Source: an uncultured Lachnospiraceae bacterium
Lineage (GTDB): Bacteria > Bacillota > Clostridia > Lachnospirales > Lachnospiraceae
Length of the DNA: 60,751 bases
Assembly: GCA_902773435.1 (NCBI GenBank)
Contig: CACYEN010000117.1
Coordinates: 1-60,751, forward strand
Reading direction: 5' to 3'
Below are positions 49,066 through 57,735 of the stretch, in pieces. The translations under genes were made by a program, and so were the position numbers. Under the pieces are notes generated by a model that was not told the origin of the DNA, did no database searches, and saw only the letters and a list, made by a program, of their open reading frames with translations. The number at the start of each line of letters is the position of its first letter. Position 1 is the first letter of the stretch.

Positions 49066-50325
49066 TTACAGAATCCCGTTCAGTTTTTCCTCCATGTCCG
49101 CGAGGGCGGCGTCGGAAGACTCATAGATGCCAGAGCAGTAATCCACGAACGTATTGTCGATCACTTCCTTAAACCGGTCCGTATTGAAGAAGCCGATGAA
49201 TGTAGATTTCTCGAGGATATCCACCAGCGGTTTCGCGTACGGGAATTTCTCAAGGTACTCCTCACTCGTCGCGACGCTCTTCTTCGACGGGATCTGTCCG
49301 CAGGCAACATTGTTCTCCATCAGGACTTCATCAGAGAACAGGTAGTCCAGGAACCGGTTTGCCGCTTCCTTGTTCTTGCTCGCGGCATTGATGGAGAAGC
49401 ACCATCCGGTCTCCGCCGGGAACGCGATCTCATCGCCGAACCACGGGAGGGCGACATAGTCGAAGTCCGTTCCGTATTCAAGGCCGAACGTGGTGAGGCC
49501 GTCCGCGATGACCCACGGTCCGTGCGGGACAAACAGCGCCTGGTCCGCATACAGTTTCTGGAAATTCTCCAGGGCGCCCGCCGTCGTCAGGCCCTCGAGA
49601 TCGGTGACGGGCTCTTCCCCGATAACCAGGTCCGCCAGCGCCTCGAACGCCTTCTTCGCCTCCGGGGAAGTGACATTGAACGTTCCGTCCTCGTTAAAAT
49701 AGCTCGCGCCCTGCGACATGAGCATCGCGGCAAAGGTATAGGCGACACCGTCCCAGCCCACGAAGTCAAATCCTCTCACGTCGAATTCGGAACCGTTGCG
49801 CACCGTCCCTTTCTTCGCGGTTTCCACCAGCTCATCCCAGGTCGTCGGGATGGGGTTATCGCCGAGCAGGTGAAGGTTGACCACAAGGCCGCCGCACTCA
49901 ATATTGAATTCAAGCGGGAGCGCGTAGATCTTTCCGTCGTACTCCATCGCGCCGTAGGTCGACGGGAACGCTTCCGCGCGGATCTCCTCCGCCACCTCAT
50001 CCGCGATCGGGTCAAGGCAGCCCGTCGGCGCGTAGTCGATGCCCCAGCCGCCCCACATCTCATAGATGTCGCAGTCGCTGTTCTCTGAAATCAGGGATGT
50101 CTGGACCTTTGCCTCAAAATCATCGTACGGGAAGAATTCGAAGCTGATCTCGATGTCCGGATTCTCCGCCATGAAATCATCCGCTATTTTTTGGTAGTTG
50201 TCATTCCACACTTCCTCCTGGTGTCCCCAGATCACCAGCCTGGTTTCCGCCGCGGAGACGGGGACCGCACTGAGCAGCGCCGCGCACAGGATCAGCGCAA
50301 GTATACGGGATACGTTTTTCTTCAT
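49066..50325 (-). CDS. CUT1 sugar ABC transporter substrate-binding protein (first importer)
   Basis: A 419-residue family-1 binding protein. Signal peptide MKKNVSRILALIL ends at VPVSAAETR; a Cys inside the hydrophobic core does not make a lipobox. The mature start TRLVIWGHQEEVW and the FMAENPDIEISFEFFPYDDF helix are characteristic of maltodextrin-type binders. ATG at 50325 follows AAGGAGGA. It is the second gene of the operon after the GH4 gene. An oligosaccharide with alpha-linked galactose or glucose is possible given GH4. Confidence 0.93.
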   Translation of the reverse strand: MKKNVSRILALILCAALLSAVPVSAAETRLVIWGHQEEVWNDNYQKIADDFMAENPDIEISFEFFPYDDFEAKVQTSLISENSDCDIYEMWGGWGIDYAPTGCLDPIADEVAEEIRAEAFPSTYGAMEYDGKIYALPLEFNIECGGLVVNLHLLGDNPIPTTWDELVETAKKGTVRNGSEFDVRGFDFVGWDGVAYTFAAMLMSQGASYFNEDGTFNVTSPEAKKAFEALADLVIGEEPVTDLEGLTTAGALENFQKLYADQALFVPHGPWVIADGLTTFGLEYGTDFDYVALPWFGDEIAFPAETGWCFSINAASKNKEAANRFLDYLFSDEVLMENNVACGQIPSKKSVATSEEYLEKFPYAKPLVDILEKSTFIGFFNTDRFKEVIDNTFVDYCSGIYESSDAALADMEEKLNGIL

Positions 50326-50373
50326 CTCGGACTCCTCCTTTTTTTGAATGTGTTTTGCCAAAGACTCCATCTT

Positions 50374-51699
50374 TCAGATCTTCAGTGTCTTGAAATATGT
50401 GAGATACCCGGCATTCCTGTCCAGCATCTCCTGCACCATGCGGTGAATCTCGTCCATGCTGCACACCGCCGACGTCAGCGGATCAAACAGGCAGGCGGCA
50501 AAGATCTTCCCGGGATCTCCCTCGATTGCCCCCTGTACCGCAAGCTCCTCGATCTTCGCGGAATTGTTCACCAGCACGGACAGATGCTGCGGGAGGGTAT
50601 GGATATCGAGCGTATGGATCCCGGTCCTGTCCGCGAGCACGGGCACTTCGACACAGGCATCCCTGTCGATGTTCGTCACATACCCCTTGTTGCGCAGATT
50701 GGCATTGAACGGATACGGGGTGTGGTCACCGAAGATCGCGTTGAAAATGTTGGACGCGTATTCCTCTCCCCTCTCCAGCTCGACCTCGCCGTTCTCCAGC
50801 CAGTCTGTGTATTCCTTCTCCCACGTATCCTCCCTTCCCAGGTACTCATTGAGGATGTACGCATGTGCACCGGGATTCCATCCTGTCCCGTGGGTACAGT
50901 ATTTCTCGATCAGGTCGGGCCTCTTCCTGAACCAGGCCATATACTCGGAATTGTGGCCGGAGGACTCCGTGATAAAATACCCGAGATGCCGGAACACCTC
51001 GATCCGGACCGGCTCTTCAGCCGCCACCTCCGGCCTCTTTACGGCCTCTCTCAGTGCGGGGTACATATCTGTCCCGTCGTGCGTAAGCTTCAGGTAGAAC
51101 GCCTGATGATTGATGCCGACACACGTATAGTCCAGCTCTTCGTCTTTCAGGCCGAGCCACCCGGCCAGCATCTGGGCAGTCCCCTGTACGCTGTGGCACA
51201 GGCCGGTGATCTGGATGTCCGTATTGCGCTGCAGATAGCTTACGAGCATCGCCATGGGGTTCGTGTAATTGAGCACAACCGCTCCCGGGCACACTTCCTC
51301 GATATCCCTGATGATATCCAGCATGACCGGGGCCGTGCGGAGGAACCGGAAGATGCCCGCGGGCCCTCTCGTGTCGCCGACGCAGTAGTCGACCCCGTAT
51401 TTCATCGGGATCTCTATGTCATGGCGCCACACGTCGACACCGCCCTGCAGGATGGTGATCAGTACGCCGTCCGCATCCTTCAGCGCCTCGCGCCTGTCGG
51501 TCGTGGCCTTTACGACGGCATGGTGCCCTCCCGCCCCGACGATCCGTTCCACACCCCTCTTCGAGTATTGAAGCCGCTTCTCATCGATATCCATCAGCAT
51601 GAGTTCGCAGTCATCGAACGCGGGAAATGTCATCAGGTCCCTTACCAGATCCCTGGTAAACTCCAGCGATCCTGCTCCGATAAACGTAAATTTCTTCAA
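50374..51699 (-). CDS. Glycoside hydrolase family 4, MelA-like alpha-galactosidase/alpha-glucosidase
   Basis: A 441-residue NAD- and Mn-dependent glycosidase. The N-terminal Rossmann motif is FTFIGAGSLEF, the NYTNPMAML segment contacts the sugar, GLCHSVQGT holds the metal Cys and GINHQAFYL the metal His. GHNSEYMAWF and the absence of a phosphate-binding pocket motif that I can read favour MelA over a 6-phospho form, but this is not sure. The start I chose is TTG at 51699, after AAGGAGGG; the frame opens to 51732 with ATG lacking a ribosome site. It heads the eleven-gene operon. Confidence 0.9.
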   Translation of the reverse strand: MKKFTFIGAGSLEFTRDLVRDLMTFPAFDDCELMLMDIDEKRLQYSKRGVERIVGAGGHHAVVKATTDRREALKDADGVLITILQGGVDVWRHDIEIPMKYGVDYCVGDTRGPAGIFRFLRTAPVMLDIIRDIEEVCPGAVVLNYTNPMAMLVSYLQRNTDIQITGLCHSVQGTAQMLAGWLGLKDEELDYTCVGINHQAFYLKLTHDGTDMYPALREAVKRPEVAAEEPVRIEVFRHLGYFITESSGHNSEYMAWFRKRPDLIEKYCTHGTGWNPGAHAYILNEYLGREDTWEKEYTDWLENGEVELERGEEYASNIFNAIFGDHTPYPFNANLRNKGYVTNIDRDACVEVPVLADRTGIHTLDIHTLPQHLSVLVNNSAKIEELAVQGAIEGDPGKIFAACLFDPLTSAVCSMDEIHRMVQEMLDRNAGYLTYFKTLKI

Positions 51700-51760
51700 T
51701 ACAGCATTCCCTCCTTGTTCTTCAACAGACATTTGTAAAATACAGGGTGCTTATTTATGT

Positions 51761-51789
51761 AATATATCCAACAAAATAGACTTTGTAAA
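51761..51789 (-). promoter_or_regulatory. Promoter of the GH4 glycan operon
   Basis: Minus-strand TTTACA (51784-51789), 17-base spacer, TATATT (51761-51766), about 62 bases upstream of the GH4 start. It is in an AT-rich tract (51720-51860) that contrasts with the GC-rich genes. No operator palindrome is obvious. Confidence 0.68.
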
Positions 51790-51864
51790 GGTATTCTCTG
51801 GGTATATTATCTATTGTATAAGAAAAACAGGTTCTTTTGAATGGATAATATAACCAAACGGACA

Positions 51865-51888
51865 AAATCCGGCCCGGGGGCCGGATTT
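51865..51888. terminator. Terminator-like palindrome between two divergent promoters
   Basis: AAATCCGGCC (51865-51874), loop CGGG, GGCCGGATTT (51879-51888): a perfect 10-bp stem flanked by A and T. It sits in the 325-base gap 51700-52024 between the GH4 operon and the divergent truncated nucleotidase, where no terminator is needed. It may insulate the promoters, or be the relic of a lost gene. Confidence 0.65.
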
Positions 51889-51911
51889 ATGGCGGACTGA
51901 TCCGGCGCCTG

Positions 51912-51941
51912 CTGACAGGAGCCGCCCGCAGGGGATATAAT
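51912..51941 (+). promoter_or_regulatory. Promoter of the truncated nucleotidase gene
   Basis: CTGACA (51912-51917), 18-base spacer, TATAAT (51936-51941) upstream of the ATG at 52025. It is a good sigma-70-type match although its gene is broken. Confidence 0.6.
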
Positions 51942-52024
51942 TGTTTATCAGGGCTGAATTGTCCGGCACTGTGACATTGATCGAAAACACCCGGAAAAAG
52001 AAAAGAAAAAGGGCAGGCATTGAT

Positions 52025-52489
52025 ATGAAGAAATTTCTTGTACTGGCTTCCTTCCTGCTGCTCACGGCGTCAGCCTTCCCGGTCCGGGCTGAGGAGGAGA
52101 CCCGGACGCTTCGGATTATCGCCACCAGCGACCTCCACGGCAAATTCATGCCCTGGGATTACGCGCTCAACGCCGAGAGTCCCTCCGGCAGCATGGTGCA
52201 GCTGTCTTCGGCCATCTCCGAGTACCGCGACGACAGCACCCTGCTGGTGGATGCCGGGGACACCATCCAGGAGAATTCCGCGGAAATATTCCTGGACAGC
52301 GAAGACCCGCACCCCATGACACAGGCCATCAACGCGCTGAACTATGACGTCTGGGTGACCGGGAACCACGAATACAACTACAGCATGGACGTCGTCAGGA
52401 AGACGATCAGCGACATGAAATGCAAGGTTCTCACCGGCAATGTATACGGCGGGAACAACGAACCCATCGCGGACGGCAGCACCATGTGA
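52025..52489 (+). pseudogene. Truncated secreted 5'-nucleotidase/2',3'-cyclic phosphodiesterase
   Basis: The 154-residue frame has a signal peptide (about 1-22, ending PVRAEE) and the first half of a calcineurin-like metallophosphoesterase of the 5'-nucleotidase family: ATSDLHGKF (metal Asp/His), VDAGDTIQ (metal Asp) and GNHEYNY (Asn/His). It ends after ADGSTM, before the later His motifs and the C-terminal substrate domain. Family members are 500 residues or more, so over two thirds is missing. The stop is followed after some 20 bases by a terminator. The fragment likely folds poorly or lacks activity; expression as a small metal-site remnant cannot be excluded. Confidence 0.75.
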
Positions 52490-52512
52490 GGCCGATCACG
52501 GAAGAGGACGTT

Positions 52513-52537
52513 AAAAAGGCGGGATAATCCCGCCTTT
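52513..52537 (-). terminator. Intrinsic terminator between nucleotidase fragment and MscS operon
   Basis: AAAGGCGGGA (52515-52524), loop TAA, TCCCGCCTTT (52528-52537), with an A-run (52513-52517) that becomes five U on the minus strand. It ends the MscS operon (minus) and probably also the fragment on the plus strand (CTTTCAT after the stem). Confidence 0.85.
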
Positions 52538-52578
52538 CATAATCTCTGTCCGGTTTTTCAGGCCCCGGATCACGCGCA

Positions 52579-55497
52579 TCAGATATTCAGGCCGTGATCC
52601 CGGAAGATCCGCTGCAGGGCGACGTTCAGCCGGTCTCTTACGTAGGAATAATCGTCTTCCCGGCATTCTGCGCTGACAGACAGCGTCATGGTCCCGTTTC
52701 CGATCAGGGTAATCCCGTTGTAGACGGGACCGTTCAGGATCCGCCTGTCATTCCGGCCGATCCCGGGAAGCTCCTCATTCAGTATCCGCTCCACTTCGTC
52801 CGCGGAGAGCGCGGAAGATACGACCATCTCACAGATCACGAGGGAGTTCTGCTGCGTACTGTTCTTTATCGTCCTGATATCCCTGTTGTTGCAGGTAATG
52901 ATGTCGCCTTCGCGGGTCAGCAGCTTGACGCAGCGGATCCCGATCTCCACTATCCTTCCTTTACAGAGAGGGCTCCCGTATATTGCCATCTCCACGTTGT
53001 CTCCGATATGGACGGTCCCCTCAAACACATAGGTCAGTCCCGCGAAGATATCCGCTACAAAATTCTGTGCGCCCAGGGATACGGCCAGCGCCAGGGATCC
53101 CATGGCGGCCGCGATCGCCGTCGGGCTGAACCCCAGCAGTTCGAATGCCTTCGCCAGGAAAAAGATCAGCCCTACATACAGCATAACGTTCGCGATAAGG
53201 TGCAGGATTGTTTTTCCCCTGGGACCGGAAAACATACCGCAGACTGTCGTAATGAACCTGATGGTGATCAGGATCAGGACAATCCTGGTAAACAGGAGCA
53301 GGATCGCGGCAGCGGCATACAGATTGAATCCTTTCTCCCAGTCTCCGGCATAAACATAAGAATAAACTGTCTCTCTGGCGGAAGACGAACCCGAGTTCAC
53401 AATGGGGAGCATCTGCAGTATGAAAAACGCCGTAGTGATCTCCAATGCGGCGGCGCCCTTCCTCAGGGGAGTGGCCTCGGCAATTGCCCTGCGGAGCGGC
53501 CCCAGTTTTTTCTTCGGGTCGTCGTTCCCTTTCTTTTTTTTATAGGTATTGAAAAAGTCCTCCGTATAACCGGAAAAAGTCAGCCACGCGATGACACTGT
53601 AGATCAGGCAGAACAGGAGACAGCCGGTGAGCACCAGGGAGAGCGTCCCGGAGAGGACGGGGGTTTTCGGACTCCTGCAGCAGGCAATGACACCTTCAGG
53701 TGCCCCTGTCCACTCAAGGATACCGGATGATTCCACGGGAACGGACGTGATACGGAATCCGCTCTCTTCCGTGCCCGGCGTCTTCGTAAGGACATCTGCC
53801 AGGTCCATCTCTGACAGGCCGGGGCTGACACTGTCCGTTCCCTCAAGATCTTCTTTCCCGGAAACCAGGATCCTGCCGGTTTCCGCGTCCGCGATCCAGA
53901 GCGTCGTCCTGTCGTCAGAGAAAGTGCGGAGGATCTGCCGGACGGTTTTTTCGGGATCCAGATCATCGTTTGCCATTGCCGCAGTGTCGATATTGAGCAG
54001 CATCACCCCGTACAGGTCCCGAGACCTGTCATCGCGGATCCTGATCCCCAGCCTCATCTCGGTCAGCCCTGTCGTCTCGTCAGTTTCCGGATCGTGGATG
54101 ATATACGGAACCCCGTTCAGGTTCCGCCTGAAGTCATAGGTTGAGGAATCCGGCTGCTCACCGAGCTTAAGTCCGATCCACGGGCCGCTGCTCACCGTTT
54201 CACGGCCGCTCGAATCATACAGGGTGATAGAAGACGCGGAAATGCTTTCCGCCAGTGTCTTCAGCACCTCGGTATCCCGCAGCTCCGGATAGGCATCCAG
54301 AAATTCAGCGATCTGGCTGCCGTAATCCAGGTAGATATCCCGAAAAGCCTGTGTGTTCTCGCTGTACCGCTCTGTATGGATCGCGATACTGTCCGCCATC
54401 ATGTCAAGGAGTTCCCTGCCCCTGACCGTATCGTCATGCATCCTCTCCAGCGCATAGCCGAAAAAGCCGCAGAGCGCGATCATGATGAGCCCGAAAATTC
54501 CGTAGAGGCACACGCTCGACCTGACGCGGGAAGGCTGAAAGGCGGTTTCTTCATCCGGAGTAAAAATATTGTTGTAAACGTAGGGATAAAGGGAAAAGCC
54601 GGCGACAAGCAGCGTGGCCAGGAGGATGATAATGGCCGCAATCATATATCCTTCCTGAACAAACGCCTTCGAATACAGATTCGGTATCGGCTGAAGAAGG
54701 AGCACATACCCGGCCGGCATTGCGGAAGTACCCGAGAGATAAGAGAACCTTTTATCATCATACTCCAGGGTCCCGGAACCTTTCGCGTCCCCGTCCTCCA
54801 GGTCCTCCCGGGTAAGGCCCAGATCCCCAAGGCTTTCGCAGTCCGAAAAATAATGATCGTTTTTGTAAAGGATGCCGGAGGGTTCCCCGCTGTCCGGATC
54901 AAGGGAAACAAATATCGTCGGCACATTATATGTGATCTCTGTCCATTTCAGGATGCCGGGAATATCGATGGTTTCCCCCACGATATCGTCTACTACGGTT
55001 TCTTCATGCCATTTGACGATATAACTGTCGGTCTGTCCGATCCTGCTGTATACCACATAGGTTGACGGCTGATCCGGCGCGGTAAACGAGCCTTTTCTTC
55101 CCTGGAACAGGGACGCCTCCAGGCCGAGCTTTCTGACCGCCGGATCGTCCGGGAACAGTTCACCGCCCCGTACGCTGACCACGATACCGTTCTCCGGGGA
55201 TTCTTCCGACACGGTCCCGCCGTCAGCGACGTTTTGAAGGGCAAGAGAAGCGAAGACCGCCTCCACCTCATACCTGTTTATGATCCTTTTCTCATAATCG
55301 GTCCACGCTTTGGACAGGTTGCGCAGGGTATAACTGACGGCATCCAGGGTCAGCGGTTTTTCCTTCGCCGCTTCCCGGGAAAGCCTCCCGTAATTCTGCC
55401 AGGCGGCAATCCAGCTGAATGCAACGACCAGACCGGCTGCAAGAAGTGTCGTTAACAGGACTCTTCGGCGAAAGTACTTCAACTCTTCCCTCCTCAC
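52579..55497 (-). CDS. Large MscS-family mechanosensitive channel with extracytoplasmic sensor domains
   Basis: A 972-residue membrane protein. TM1 about 15-33; a first extracytoplasmic domain up to about 280; two segments (about 282-299, 322-339); a second extracytoplasmic domain (about 350-610); more segments (about 616-636 and several around 690-800). The MscS core is at about 780-970: TM3 pore helix with GSLALAVSLGAQNFVADIFAG, then the beta-domain motif VHIGDNVEM and the C-terminal alpha/beta domain (VERILNEELPG). So it is a tension-gated channel with a large ligand- or redox-sensing extension, unlike the small MscS of about 290 residues. Its start overlaps the UbiB-like stop (ATGA), so the two are coupled. 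Confidence 0.88.
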   Translation of the reverse strand: MRREELKYFRRRVLLTTLLAAGLVVAFSWIAAWQNYGRLSREAAKEKPLTLDAVSYTLRNLSKAWTDYEKRIINRYEVEAVFASLALQNVADGGTVSEESPENGIVVSVRGGELFPDDPAVRKLGLEASLFQGRKGSFTAPDQPSTYVVYSRIGQTDSYIVKWHEETVVDDIVGETIDIPGILKWTEITYNVPTIFVSLDPDSGEPSGILYKNDHYFSDCESLGDLGLTREDLEDGDAKGSGTLEYDDKRFSYLSGTSAMPAGYVLLLQPIPNLYSKAFVQEGYMIAAIIILLATLLVAGFSLYPYVYNNIFTPDEETAFQPSRVRSSVCLYGIFGLIMIALCGFFGYALERMHDDTVRGRELLDMMADSIAIHTERYSENTQAFRDIYLDYGSQIAEFLDAYPELRDTEVLKTLAESISASSITLYDSSGRETVSSGPWIGLKLGEQPDSSTYDFRRNLNGVPYIIHDPETDETTGLTEMRLGIRIRDDRSRDLYGVMLLNIDTAAMANDDLDPEKTVRQILRTFSDDRTTLWIADAETGRILVSGKEDLEGTDSVSPGLSEMDLADVLTKTPGTEESGFRITSVPVESSGILEWTGAPEGVIACCRSPKTPVLSGTLSLVLTGCLLFCLIYSVIAWLTFSGYTEDFFNTYKKKKGNDDPKKKLGPLRRAIAEATPLRKGAAALEITTAFFILQMLPIVNSGSSSARETVYSYVYAGDWEKGFNLYAAAAILLLFTRIVLILITIRFITTVCGMFSGPRGKTILHLIANVMLYVGLIFFLAKAFELLGFSPTAIAAAMGSLALAVSLGAQNFVADIFAGLTYVFEGTVHIGDNVEMAIYGSPLCKGRIVEIGIRCVKLLTREGDIITCNNRDIRTIKNSTQQNSLVICEMVVSSALSADEVERILNEELPGIGRNDRRILNGPVYNGITLIGNGTMTLSVSAECREDDYSYVRDRLNVALQRIFRDHGLNI

Positions 55498-57116
55498 TTA
55501 CCCGCTGCTTTTATCAGCTTCTTCACGGAGTAGACGGCCAGCGCGATGGACAGCGCGAATCCCACCAGTGAAAACAGCGGCACGCCATCGACCATCGGCG
55601 GCACCTGGGCGCTGTAGAGGCTGCAGGAGCCGCTGAACAGGACACAGGCAAATATGGCGATTACCACATTTTTGATCACAACGATCAGTTTATGGAGCGG
55701 TTCTTCATATCCCGTCAGTTCAAAGCTGACCTTCGTCCTGCCCTTCACGAGATTCCTCAGCGCGTCCGTAGCAAGGCCCGGCAGCTTCGCGGTCCGCATC
55801 GCGCTCACGGCAAGAGATTCCGCGGAGGAAGCCAGCTTTTCTTTTACGTCAATGTTTTCTTTTGCCCTGGAAAGCAGTTTTTCCTGCAGGAAGCCGAACA
55901 GGTCAAGCTCCGGGCAGAGCACTTCCAGTACGCCTTCCATGGTGACCAGGCTCCGGACCATCATCGTATACTCCGCGGAAACGGCAATATGATGCTCATT
56001 CAGGAGGTTCGTCAGTTCGACCATCAGGTTGCCGACGTCCATATCCTGCAGGCTTGTCGCAGACATATACCTGGAGCTGATGCTCTCCAGGTCGTCCATC
56101 AGGCGGGGTTTGTTGAGCTTCCCTTTCACCGTGCCCATCGCGAGCGCCGCGTTGGTCAGCGCCTCCACATCCTCCTGTACCAGCGCGAAGATCAGGTTCT
56201 GGATCGCGGTGATATTTCCCTCGCTGAGCCTTCCCACCATTCCGAAGTCGATCCAGCACGGCACTCCGCCGCTGACCATGATATTTCCCTGATGCGGATC
56301 GCCGTGGAACAGCCCCGCGTCCAGCACCTGGTGCAGATAGTTGTTCGCGAGCGCTTTCCCGATTTCCATGCAGTCATAGCCGTCCTGCACCAGCCGTTCT
56401 TTGTTCGACAGGGAATACCCGTCAACATAGGTCATCGTGAGGATGCGCTCCGTTGTGAGCTCATCTATGATCTTCGGGCAGGTGACCACTGTGTCATCTT
56501 CGATGCACTGCTCATGAAACGCTCTGGTATTATTCGCTTCTACCCTGAAGTCCAGCTCTTCCCAGGTAACCTTCTCCAGCTCCTCCAGGATCGCCTTCAG
56601 ATCGATCGATTCCGCTTCATCATCGTCTTCCGCCGACATGTTCACCATCCCGGCAAGCTTCTTCAGAAGGACAAAGTCCTCCCGCATCATATCGGCGATC
56701 CCCGGCCTCTGTACCTTTGTGACGACCCTTGTCCCATCCTTCAGCACGCCGTAGTGCGCCTGCGCGATGGACGCGGAACCCAGCGGTTCATCCCTGAATT
56801 CACGGTAGAGTTCATCGATGGTCTTTCCGCTCTCCTCTTCGATCACCGCCCGCGCCAGTTCCGCCGGGAGCGGTTTGACGTTGCTGCGCAGCTTTTCAAG
56901 CTCTTCGCAGTACTGTTTCGGGAGCATATCCGTCCGGCTGGACATGATCTGTCCGATCTTGACGTAAGTCGGGCCGAGATCTTCCAGTGTTGTCCGGAGC
57001 TCCTCCGGCGTAAAGCCGTTGCTGTAAAAATTGTGCTTCGCAAATACGCCGAATATCGCGGCGGCACGTTTTTTATTTGTCTTTTTACCCTTTTCGGGCG
57101 TCCGCTTTTCTGTCAT
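55494..57116 (-). CDS. ABC1/UbiB-family atypical kinase
   Basis: A 540-residue protein of the UbiB/COQ8/AarF family. The KxGQ-type N-terminal motif is YVKIGQIMSSR; the Ala-rich phosphate loop is SIAQAHYGVL, the catalytic loop HGDPHQGNIMV and the DFG-type metal loop IDFGMVGRL. Two C-terminal hydrophobic segments (about 485-537) anchor it to the membrane. Known members support lipid or quinone handling via ATPase activity. As anaerobic clostridia lack ubiquinone, a lipid or membrane-stress role is more likely. Operon place: after the DUF308 gene, before MscS with an overlapping stop. Confidence 0.93.
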   Translation of the reverse strand: MTEKRTPEKGKKTNKKRAAAIFGVFAKHNFYSNGFTPEELRTTLEDLGPTYVKIGQIMSSRTDMLPKQYCEELEKLRSNVKPLPAELARAVIEEESGKTIDELYREFRDEPLGSASIAQAHYGVLKDGTRVVTKVQRPGIADMMREDFVLLKKLAGMVNMSAEDDDEAESIDLKAILEELEKVTWEELDFRVEANNTRAFHEQCIEDDTVVTCPKIIDELTTERILTMTYVDGYSLSNKERLVQDGYDCMEIGKALANNYLHQVLDAGLFHGDPHQGNIMVSGGVPCWIDFGMVGRLSEGNITAIQNLIFALVQEDVEALTNAALAMGTVKGKLNKPRLMDDLESISSRYMSATSLQDMDVGNLMVELTNLLNEHHIAVSAEYTMMVRSLVTMEGVLEVLCPELDLFGFLQEKLLSRAKENIDVKEKLASSAESLAVSAMRTAKLPGLATDALRNLVKGRTKVSFELTGYEEPLHKLIVVIKNVVIAIFACVLFSGSCSLYSAQVPPMVDGVPLFSLVGFALSIALAVYSVKKLIKAAGK

Positions 57117-57164
57117 TTTTTATCACCCCTCTGAGATGGTCGCCAGGCTCCGGATCGGTCCGTT

Positions 57165-57719
57165 CTATTCTTTCTGCTGCCGGAACGGCCAGATCAGGAG
57201 CAGGCAGATCATATATACCACCGCAGAGTAGAAGAGTGTTCCTCCGATCACCTGCAGGACGGCGCGCGGATCATACGCCCACGGATTAATAAAGACGATG
57301 GTGCCGAACAGAAGAAGCAGGCAGTTCAGAATGATGAGCGCCCACCAGCCCTTTCGTCCGGAACGTCGCGCATGGGTCAGGGCATGATAAAGACCCACAA
57401 GCCCAAGCAGGATCGGCAGTGTGCCGGTAAGCCAGTTAAGCAGTGTAAAGAACAGGCCGTCGACCGCAAAAAGAAGGATCCCGAAGAAGCCGACAAGAAG
57501 TCCCAGAGTCAGCCCGATATAATTGGCCAGGGCCTTTTTGCTGCTTATAAAGTCCAGTATCCTGAGGATCGAAAAGATCACGAAGAAAAACCCGAGAGCC
57601 TTTCCCAGTATAGGGATATAGGATACCGGGATGACGAACATCGTGAGTCCCGCAAACAGAAGAAAGATGATCATCATGACCATCGTTCTTTTTAACTTGT
57701 CCAGACTGTTGAACAGCAT
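57165..57719 (-). CDS. DUF308/HdeD-type membrane protein
   Basis: A 184-residue protein with about six hydrophobic segments, in the pattern of HdeD/DUF308 proteins (three paired helices with GW and short charged loops, e.g. RRSGRKGWWALI). The ATG at 57719 follows GAAGGAGGGAG; the longer frame to 57776 lies in the previous gene. Members are linked to acid or envelope stress but the activity is unknown. It sits between the secreted-protein and UbiB-like genes. Confidence 0.88.
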   Translation of the reverse strand: MLFNSLDKLKRTMVMMIIFLLFAGLTMFVIPVSYIPILGKALGFFFVIFSILRILDFISSKKALANYIGLTLGLLVGFFGILLFAVDGLFFTLLNWLTGTLPILLGLVGLYHALTHARRSGRKGWWALIILNCLLLLFGTIVFINPWAYDPRAVLQVIGGTLFYSAVVYMICLLLIWPFRQQKE

Positions 57720-57735
57720 CCTTGTTCTCCCTCCT

